Part shown: in pieces, positions 1 through 5,218 of the stretch
Numbering within the stretch: the first letter of the stretch is position 1
Layout of the letters: the number at the start of each line of letters is the position of its first letter
NCBI GenBank assembly: GCA_044448905.1
Contig: JBIOHJ010000162.1
Span: 1 to 5,218, forward strand
Length of the DNA: 5,218 nucleotides
Direction of reading: 5' to 3'
Source: JBIOHJ01 sp044448905
Lineage (GTDB): Bacteria; Bacteroidota; Bacteroidia; AKYH767-A; OLB10
Position numbers and translations under genes: made by a program
The notes under the pieces: model-generated
Databases searched by the model: none
Seen by the model: the letters and a program-made list of their open reading frames with translations, nothing else
Told to the model about the DNA's origin: nothing

Positions 1-43
1 ACAATTTAGTGACTATTAAATTATTATCCTTAAACATAAACCC

Positions 44-514
44 TCAATAAGAAGGTCTCTGCATAATAACTGAATAAATAAAGGCCTGCCTTAAATTAAA
101 TTCACCATGTAATATTTTCCATTCTGAAGGCTCCGTTTTTTCTGATTGATATTCAGTTTCGAAAGGGTTAGGTATGGTTGTTTGATTTAATTCCTTATGA
201 AAGTAAGATGCTGTTGATGCATTTTCATCAACCAATGTTTCAAGTGATTTGCTTGCTGATGCTTCAAGTTGAACTGTAGTATTGCGAGAAACAGGTTTAC
301 CAGGTTTGTTTTTTACAGGGATCGCAGTAACTTCAGGTCTTCTTAGTTCCTCTTTGGTTTTGTTAACAAGTTCTTCAAATTTTTTGCTCAGTGTATTTTC
401 GACAGGTTGTTCATTACCTTGCCGGGGACGGTTTGTTTTTACTTTTTGATAATTCTGGTAAACCAAGTACGCTATTCCTACCAGTATATAAAAAACAATT
501 TTAAAATCTTCCAT
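44..514 (-). CDS. Small single-pass membrane-anchored protein of unknown function
   Basis: I do not recognise a named family. The 156-residue product starts with a short acidic N-terminus followed by one hydrophobic segment at about residues 4-20 (FKIVFYILVGIAYLVYQ). The basic residues right after it (K24, K26, R29, R31) suggest by the positive-inside rule that the rest lies in the cytoplasm. Residues 40-62 look helical and charged. Residues 63-135 are polar, rich in Pro/Thr/Ser/Glu and probably disordered. The last 18 residues (139-156, FNLRQAFIYSVIMQRPSY) form a compact amphipathic tail. From memory, it resembles the 'LRxAhIhxEIhxRP' ending of other small membrane-anchored bacterial proteins, including Bacteroidota ones. 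The ATG at 514 is chosen because it places the membrane segment at the extreme N-terminus; only a weak purine-rich GAAAG precedes it. It is transcribed divergently from smc. The reading frame and membrane segment are well supported, the function is not. Confidence 0.8.
   Translation of the reverse strand: MEDFKIVFYILVGIAYLVYQNYQKVKTNRPRQGNEQPVENTLSKKFEELVNKTKEELRRPEVTAIPVKNKPGKPVSRNTTVQLEASASKSLETLVDENASTASYFHKELNQTTIPNPFETEYQSEKTEPSEWKILHGEFNLRQAFIYSVIMQRPSY
47..100 (-). other. Conserved-looking C-terminal tail motif of the small membrane protein
   Basis: This segment encodes the last 18 residues of the minus-strand protein, with the pattern F-N-L-R-Q-A-F-I-Y-S-V-I-M-Q-R-P. It is a predicted amphipathic helix ending in Arg-Pro, and it follows a long low-complexity linker. 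The contrast between a degenerate middle and an ordered tail suggests that the tail is the functional part, perhaps a docking peptide. The resemblance to similar endings in other small bacterial membrane proteins is recalled, not searched. Confidence 0.4.
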
Positions 515-617
515 TCAGTTCTTTCAGAAATTGGGACAGCAAAGCAAAAGAAAAAAATTACAAAAAAAAAATATTTGCATTTATTTTATAAAAGATTTCA
601 ACAAATCACAAAATCAG

Positions 618-648
618 TTGATTCCGTTTGCTTTAAAACTTATTTTTG
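618..648 (+). promoter_or_regulatory. Bacteroidota-type promoter for smc
   Basis: A TTG at 618-620 (-33 element) is separated by 20 bases from TATTTTTG at 641-648, a full match to the Bacteroidota -7 consensus TAnnTTTG. Transcription would be expected to begin about 5-9 bases further on, near 653-657. That gives a leader of only about 13-17 bases before the ATG at 670. An A-rich stretch at 541-571 lies upstream. The spacing fits the family rule, but in AT-rich DNA such motifs also occur by chance. Confidence 0.55.
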
Positions 649-669
649 CCCATTCTAAAAAAGAAACGC

Positions 670-3600
670 ATGCGGTTAAATTCATTGCAGATAAAAGGCT
701 TTAAAAGTTTTGGTGATAAAGTAATCGTTCATTTTGATAAAGGAACCACTTCGATTGTCGGACCAAACGGATCCGGCAAATCAAACATTGTGGATGCGAT
801 GCGTTGGGTATTAGGCGAACAAAAAACGCGGATGTTGCGCTCCGAAAAAATGGAAAACATCATTTTCAACGGAACCAAAACCCGCAAGCCCGCTAACCTT
901 GCTGAAGTAACTATAACATTCGAGAACACTAAAAACATTCTTCCGGTTGAATATTCTACCGTGAGTATTACGCGCAAATTATTCCGTACAGGCGACAGCG
1001 AATATTATTTAAATGATATGCCCTGCAGGCTTAAAGATATTGTTGACCTGTTTCTGGATACCGGAATCGGACCTGACTCCTATTCTATTATTGAATTGAA
1101 AATGGTTGACGAAATTTTAAATGATAAACAAAATACTGTAAAAATTTTGCTCGAAGAAGCAGCCGGAATTTCAAAATATAAACTAAGGAAGAAACAAACT
1201 TTGCAGAAGTTAGAAGAAACTGACAATGATCTTAACCGTGTAAATGATCTTTTATTCGAAATTGAAAAAAGCCTAAAACAACTGGAAGGCCTGGCAAAGA
1301 AAACAGCGCGATTTTATCGTTTAAAAGATGAGTACAAAGAATCAAGCGTGCTTTTAGCTTTTCATAATACTGCTTCATTTAAAAACAATCTTATTGATCT
1401 GCAAAAAAAAGAACAGTTATTAAAAGACGATAGCATCGGGTTAAGTACAAAAACTGATACTCTTGAAGCGGCTCTTGAAAAACTTAAAATCGCCTGCCTT
1501 GAAAAAGAGAAAGCTCTATCGGCAATGCAAAAAAATCTCAATGAAAAGGTTGCTGTAATAAATAAGCTGGAAAGTGATGAGCGGTTGATAAAGGAAAAAA
1601 TTTTCAACCTAGAACAAAAGGAATTACAGTTAAGCAATCAACAGAAATCTGATGAAAAAAATCTTATTGATCTGAATGATTTAGTAGAAGGACTAACTGC
1701 GGAACGCCTGGCTGAATCAGCAAAATTTGCATTAGCCGAAATACAACTAAAAGAATTGAAAGAAGAGGTAGAAAAATACAAATCGGGTTTTGAAAATTCA
1801 TTAAAAGAAGTTAATGAAATTAATAATACGCTTCATGCTTTAAGGCAACAGTTTAATGAATACGAAACACAGACCGCTGTAAAACAAACCAAATCATCAT
1901 CATTAAATGATGAAATATCGAGAATCCGTTTTCAGGCATCCGGTAATAAACAGAAAATAGTTTTGCTTGATAACGAAATCAATCAGTTGACAAATGCGAA
2001 AAGTAAAACTGAGTCGCAGCTAAGTGATCTGAAAAATAAAAAATCAGTTTCTGAAAACCGTATTAAAAAGGAAGAATCCAATCTGCATGAGTTAAAAGAA
2101 AAGCTAACGGAAGAAATGCGAAAAGCAGATGCAAAATCTATAGAGCATGAGTTGACAAAAAATTTAGTGGAGCAAATGGACGGTTATCCTGAATCCATAA
2201 AATTTTTAAAAAAATCAAATGATGTTTTTCGAAAAGCTCCGCTTATTTCCGAAATAGTAAACTGCCGGGATGAATATAAAACAACTATTGAAAATTTCCT
2301 GGAACCTTTCCTCAACTATTTTGTTGTTAATAATAAGGGGGAAGCATGGGAAGCCCTGCAACTTCTGAGTTCATCGGTAAAAGGGCGGGCAAACTTTTTT
2401 GTTCTTGATTCATTGAAAAAATTTGAAATTCCCGAAAAAGAAAAAATAGAAGGATGCATTCCGGCTATGGATGTTATTGAATTCGAAAAACCTTATAACA
2501 AACTTTTCGGATTGCTCCTGGGTTCTGTATATATTGTTAATGATGATAATGCATTTAAAAATTTTGACAGCGATAAATTAAAATCGTTTGTACTGCTTTC
2601 AAAAGGAGGAAATTTTTTAAGGCAAAAATATTCTTTAGGTGGTGGTTCTGTTGGCTTGTTTGACGGAAAACGAACCGGCAAAATAAAAAGTCTCGAAAAA
2701 CTTGAGAATCAGATTAAATCGCATAAAGCCACTATTGAAGATTTAAAAAAATCAATTTTGCAAAATGAATCTTTGGCCGATAAGTTAAAAATCGAATTGC
2801 AAACCATCGGTTTTGAAATTTCTGAAAATGAAATTCTTTTCAGCAAGGTTAATGCAGACATTGCATCTGCATCGGGTAACAAAAATTTTATTGAGGCAGA
2901 AATTGAATTGCTTGAGAAGTCAATTTCAGAACTGGAAAAGCAGTTTAAACTATTTTCAGAAAGTAGCGGAAAGCAAATTGAATCGAATAGCGATTTTGAA
3001 AAACTTAAAATTAACCTTGAAGCGCTAACTGAAAAACAACACCTGAAACAGGAAGAGGTCAATAAAACCCAGGATCTTCTCAATGAACGCAGCAACTTGT
3101 ATAATCAATCGAATATTGCCTGGCTTCAATTGCAAAACAAAATACAAAATTTTACCCGTGAAATTGCATATAAAAATTCGCTTGTAGAAAATATTTCAAA
3201 GAATAAAGCGGAAAATGAAACGGAAATGATTTCGGTTAAAAAGCAATCGGATGAATTAAAATCATCGTACGGAATATTAAAGCTCAAATTACAATCGCTT
3301 CTGCAGGATAAACAAGCCTTTGAAACTACTTTGAACGAAAAAGAAAATGACTATTATAAAGAGAAAGGAACTATTGATCAGGAGGAAAAAAATATAAACG
3401 GATTGCGCAAGCAAAAAGAGCAAACCGAAGAAATTATCCGCCAGATTCATGATGATGTAAATGAATTAAAATTGAAATTAAATTCGCTGCATGAAAGAAT
3501 AAATGTAGAATTTAATGTAAATATTGATGAAAGCCAGCAACTGCTTGCGCCCGAGAATTTAAATTATGATGACCTTAGACAACGAAATGAAAAAATAAAA

Positions 3601-4227
3601 ATTCAGATTGAACAATTTGGGGCTATTAATCCGTTAGCGCTGGAATCATTTAATGAAGTAAAGGAAAGGCATGATTTTATTGTAAAGGAAAAAACTGATC
3701 TTGCCGAAGCGAAAGCTTCGTTATTACAAACCATACATGAGATTGACCAAACAGCGCGCGAAAAATTTAATGATGCTTATGGGCAGGTTCGCGGTAACTT
3801 TATTAAAGTATTTCGTTCACTTTTTTCTGAAGAAGATAACTGTGATTTGTTGCTGGTGGATCCGGCAAATCCTCTTGAATCGGACATTCAGATTATAGCT
3901 CAGCCGAAAGGAAAACGTCCGCTTTCCATTCATCAATTATCGGGCGGTGAAAAAACATTGACGGCAACGGCACTGCTTTTTGGAATTTATTTGTTAAAGC
4001 CTTCGCCATTTTGCATTTTTGACGAAGTGGATGCTCCGTTGGATGATACGAACATTGATAAATTCAATAAGATCATTCGAAAATTTTCGGCCGAATCGCA
4101 ATTTATCATTATCACTCACAACAAAAAAACAATGGCTGCCACCGACCTGATGTATGGAATTACTATGGCTGAAATGGGAGTAACACAGGTAGTGCCTGTT
4201 GATTTAAAATCCTATGCCGAAGTTTAA
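670..4227 (+). CDS. smc: Chromosome segregation/condensation ATPase SMC
   Basis: This is the core ATPase of the bacterial condensin (Smc-ScpAB), which dimerises at its hinge and organises and helps segregate the chromosome. The product is 1185 residues, normal for bacterial SMC. In order: N-terminal head with Walker A GPNGSGKS (31-38); Q-loop region YSIIELKMVDEIL (138-150); first coiled-coil arm about 165-503; hinge about 505-671, ending in a GGGSVGLF segment; second arm about 672-980; conserved FGAINPLALESF (983-994); C-terminal head with signature LSGGEK (1090-1095), Walker B CIFDE with D1118 and E1119, D-loop APLDD, and switch histidine H1150. The two arms match in length and no frameshift is seen. 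The frame extends upstream to a TTG at 646, but that codon lies inside the -7 promoter box. The ATG at 670 gives the usual N-terminus (MRLNSLQIKGFKSFGD), so I start there. The usual Q-loop glutamine is not present (L143). scpA and scpB are not in the window. Confidence 0.98.
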   Translation: MRLNSLQIKGFKSFGDKVIVHFDKGTTSIVGPNGSGKSNIVDAMRWVLGEQKTRMLRSEKMENIIFNGTKTRKPANLAEVTITFENTKNILPVEYSTVSITRKLFRTGDSEYYLNDMPCRLKDIVDLFLDTGIGPDSYSIIELKMVDEILNDKQNTVKILLEEAAGISKYKLRKKQTLQKLEETDNDLNRVNDLLFEIEKSLKQLEGLAKKTARFYRLKDEYKESSVLLAFHNTASFKNNLIDLQKKEQLLKDDSIGLSTKTDTLEAALEKLKIACLEKEKALSAMQKNLNEKVAVINKLESDERLIKEKIFNLEQKELQLSNQQKSDEKNLIDLNDLVEGLTAERLAESAKFALAEIQLKELKEEVEKYKSGFENSLKEVNEINNTLHALRQQFNEYETQTAVKQTKSSSLNDEISRIRFQASGNKQKIVLLDNEINQLTNAKSKTESQLSDLKNKKSVSENRIKKEESNLHELKEKLTEEMRKADAKSIEHELTKNLVEQMDGYPESIKFLKKSNDVFRKAPLISEIVNCRDEYKTTIENFLEPFLNYFVVNNKGEAWEALQLLSSSVKGRANFFVLDSLKKFEIPEKEKIEGCIPAMDVIEFEKPYNKLFGLLLGSVYIVNDDNAFKNFDSDKLKSFVLLSKGGNFLRQKYSLGGGSVGLFDGKRTGKIKSLEKLENQIKSHKATIEDLKKSILQNESLADKLKIELQTIGFEISENEILFSKVNADIASASGNKNFIEAEIELLEKSISELEKQFKLFSESSGKQIESNSDFEKLKINLEALTEKQHLKQEEVNKTQDLLNERSNLYNQSNIAWLQLQNKIQNFTREIAYKNSLVENISKNKAENETEMISVKKQSDELKSSYGILKLKLQSLLQDKQAFETTLNEKENDYYKEKGTIDQEEKNINGLRKQKEQTEEIIRQIHDDVNELKLKLNSLHERINVEFNVNIDESQQLLAPENLNYDDLRQRNEKIKIQIEQFGAINPLALESFNEVKERHDFIVKEKTDLAEAKASLLQTIHEIDQTAREKFNDAYGQVRGNFIKVFRSLFSEEDNCDLLLVDPANPLESDIQIIAQPKGKRPLSIHQLSGGEKTLTATALLFGIYLLKPSPFCIFDEVDAPLDDTNIDKFNKIIRKFSAESQFIIITHNKKTMAATDLMYGITMAEMGVTQVVPVDLKSYAEV
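2182..2682 (+). other. smc: SMC hinge (dimerisation) domain
   Basis: Residues about 505-671 break the heptad-rich arms and have the hinge layout. A GYPESIKFL start is followed by APLISEIV, then a YFVVNN strand, GRANFFVLD, the LLLGSVYIVND strand, and a glycine-rich end at 657-662 (GGGSVG). In the family this domain folds into the half-doughnut that pairs two SMC subunits. Just after the glycines comes a basic cluster (K667, R668, K671, K673) at the hinge-to-coil junction, where other bacterial SMCs have lysines implicated in DNA contact. Domain edges are estimates from sequence alone. Confidence 0.85.
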
Positions 4228-4324
4228 TACATTAATAATTGTCCTGAAGTAATAAGTCAACTATTTATCGTCCACGATTCTCTCCGGTCTTAATACCCAT
4301 AGTGTAAAAAAAAATTAATATTTG

Positions 4325-4352
4325 TTGCATAATAACTTTTTTCGTTAATTTG
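4325..4352 (+). promoter_or_regulatory. Probable Bacteroidota-type promoter for the lipoprotein gene
   Basis: A TTG at 4325-4327 is followed after 17 bases by TTAATTTG at 4345-4352, one mismatch from TAnnTTTG and followed by CA, as is common in these promoters. The predicted transcript would start near 4357-4361. That would leave the upstream ATG at 4361 leaderless or outside the message, and give the ATG at 4379 a leader of about 20 bases. The match is imperfect, so confidence is moderate. Confidence 0.45.
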
Positions 4353-4378
4353 CACGTCAAATGTCAAAAACTAATCTC

Positions 4379-4468
4379 ATGAAAAAAATATTTACCAGGC
4401 AGGTTTTCTTTGGTTCAGCAGGTGTAATTGTCGCAACTTCTTTTTTTGTTGCCTGTCAGAAAGACCTT
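4379..4468 (+). other. Lipoprotein signal peptide with surface-export-like tail
   Basis: Residues 1-30 comprise a basic n-region (KK, with R7), a hydrophobic core, a lipobox F-V-A-C with the modified cysteine at 26, and the acidic/basic tail Q27 K28 D29. Signal peptidase II would cleave before C26. Phenylalanine at -3 is less usual than Leu/Val/Ile but tolerated. In Capnocytophaga and relatives, a QKD-type sequence after the cysteine marks lipoproteins for the cell surface. Here only the first part of that pattern is present, since the following residue is Leu, not acidic. Confidence 0.65.
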
Positions 4469-5215
4469 CCTTTAACTCCATGGACACCCGGTGAAATTGT
4501 TGTTACCGGCAGCGCAAAAGTGATGTTTATTCATGCATCGCCAAATATTTATTTGCCAAACTCCGTGAGCTTGAGCTTTAATGGCGGCAGCGTTGCTACA
4601 TTAAACTATGGTGATAAAACCGGTTACTTTGAAGCATCTACCGGAACTACCTATCAAAGTTTTAATGCATTTACTACCGCAGTCCTTGATTCGACTCAGA
4701 CACTTTATTATATTGCTTCCAATGGTGACACAATTTACTATCCCAAAGAATGGTGGTGTCCGAATAAGGAGGGGCTTGTTTACGACATGCAGCAGGTAAA
4801 TGCAGTTTTGAAACCTGGTGAAAGATATGCGGCTTATATTACTGGCAACCGTTATCATGCAAGATATTTAATGGTACCTGCAGAAACAGTTCCTGAAGAA
4901 CATGCAGGCACTACGCAAGACACATGTACCGTTAGGATAATAAACTTAATTTCCGAAGTTGACACTGCTAATGTAATAAATACGAATACTGGCAGCGCTT
5001 TGCTTTCCAAAGAAGTATTTACAGGCATTACAAATTCTATTACCATTGTAAGTGGTTCCATAACGCTTGAATATTGGGATACAGATGATGCAGCGCCTTT
5101 GTTAACTAAAACTTTTAACCTGCAACCAAGAAAAATTTACAACATTGTATTTAAAGGGTTAATTAATGGAAGCGGCAATCAAGCGTTAGATGCTGAATTG
5201 ATAGAGATAAATTAA
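4379..5215 (+). CDS. Secreted lipoprotein with two DUF4397-like domains
   Basis: The product is 278 residues and begins with a lipoprotein signal peptide: MKK, a hydrophobic stretch (VFFGSAGVIVATSFFVA), then the lipidation cysteine C26 (FVA-C). The next residues, QKD, resemble the Bacteroidota lipoprotein surface-export signal, so an outer-membrane, possibly surface-facing, location is likely. The mature part has two related beta-rich modules. The first, about 46-161, opens with AKVMFIHASPN, the 'VRxhHASP' start typical of DUF4397, and has the NYGDKTGYFEAS segment and a later LKPGERYAAYITG strand. The second, about 183-278, opens with CTVRIINL and ends with the LQPRKIYNIVFKG strand. Molecular function of DUF4397 proteins is unknown to me; adhesion or glycan/protein binding is only a guess. 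An in-frame ATG at 4361 would add six residues (MSKTNL). I prefer 4379 because it gives the usual MKK signal-peptide start and suits the predicted promoter. The gene ends three bases before the window edge, so operon partners downstream cannot be seen. Confidence 0.85.
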   Translation: MKKIFTRQVFFGSAGVIVATSFFVACQKDLPLTPWTPGEIVVTGSAKVMFIHASPNIYLPNSVSLSFNGGSVATLNYGDKTGYFEASTGTTYQSFNAFTTAVLDSTQTLYYIASNGDTIYYPKEWWCPNKEGLVYDMQQVNAVLKPGERYAAYITGNRYHARYLMVPAETVPEEHAGTTQDTCTVRIINLISEVDTANVINTNTGSALLSKEVFTGITNSITIVSGSITLEYWDTDDAAPLLTKTFNLQPRKIYNIVFKGLINGSGNQALDAELIEIN

Positions 5216-5218
5216 AGC

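Noticed and set aside
540..547. Possible -7 element (TTGCTTTG on the minus strand) for the membrane-protein gene
   Set aside because: It has one mismatch, and the only nearby -33 candidate is too close at about 13 bases. A promoter for this gene must exist, but I cannot place it with confidence.
570..577. AATATTTG as a second -7 element upstream of smc
   Set aside because: It has one mismatch to TAnnTTTG, and no TTG lies 17-22 bases upstream, only an A-tract. The element at 641-648 is better on both counts.
407..658. Plus-strand 83-codon open frame overlapping the start of the minus-strand gene
   Set aside because: It lies antisense to the membrane-anchored protein and then runs through the A-rich intergenic region. 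The product is lysine-rich low complexity (KKKITKKKY), with no recognisable domain and no promoter of its own.
729..977. Minus-strand open frame inside the SMC N-terminal head
   Set aside because: It is the antisense shadow of a strongly conserved coding region containing Walker A. The translation has no domain features.
2813..3028. Plus-strand alternative frames within smc (also 3701-3898)
   Set aside because: They are out of frame with an intact SMC reading frame, and there is no sign of a programmed frameshift or a conserved product.
2709..3095. Minus-strand 128-codon frame, and similar antisense frames at 1362-1637 and 2493-2681
   Set aside because: Their Ser/Phe/Leu-rich translations are what is expected from the reverse complement of Lys/Glu-rich coiled-coil coding sequence. 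The sense strand is clearly coding.
4228..4324. Transcription terminator after smc
   Set aside because: I looked for a GC-rich stem followed by a T-run and found none. The A-run at 4305-4314 has no convincing hairpin in front of it on either strand.
4601..5061. Open frames in other frames over the lipoprotein gene (4601-4858 minus, 4608-4799 plus, 4855-5061 minus)
   Set aside because: They are shadows of the lipoprotein coding sequence, which has a signal peptide and two recognisable modules.

Overview
The window is AT-rich (roughly one third G+C by eye) and looks like chromosomal DNA from a member of the Bacteroidota. Four things point there. The long SMC protein carries sequence variants I associate with that phylum. 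Both rightward genes have -7/-33 promoter elements of the Bacteroidota type (TTG, then TAnnTTTG or a near match). Shine-Dalgarno sequences are absent or weak. The last gene encodes a lipoprotein whose residues just after the lipidated cysteine resemble the Bacteroidota surface-export signal. I cannot name a genus.

Layout: (1) about 44-514, minus strand: a small single-pass membrane-anchored protein of unknown function with a conserved-looking C-terminal tail. (2) 515-669: a short, A-rich divergent intergenic region holding a good promoter for the next gene. (3) 670-4227, plus strand: a complete smc gene, coding for the chromosome-condensing SMC ATPase, with head, coiled coil, hinge, coiled coil and head all intact. 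(4) 4228-4360: a short intergenic gap with no clear terminator but a plausible promoter at its end. (5) 4379-5215, plus strand: a secreted lipoprotein with two DUF4397-like beta-rich modules, ending three bases before the window edge.

The three genes do not form an obvious pathway. smc is a housekeeping gene. The membrane protein is transcribed divergently from it, and the lipoprotein appears to have its own promoter. No mobile element, CRISPR array, RNA gene or defence system is visible. The points most worth a second look are the non-canonical Q-loop of the SMC head, the conserved-looking C-terminal tail of the divergent small protein, and the start-site corrections that the promoters suggest for both rightward genes.
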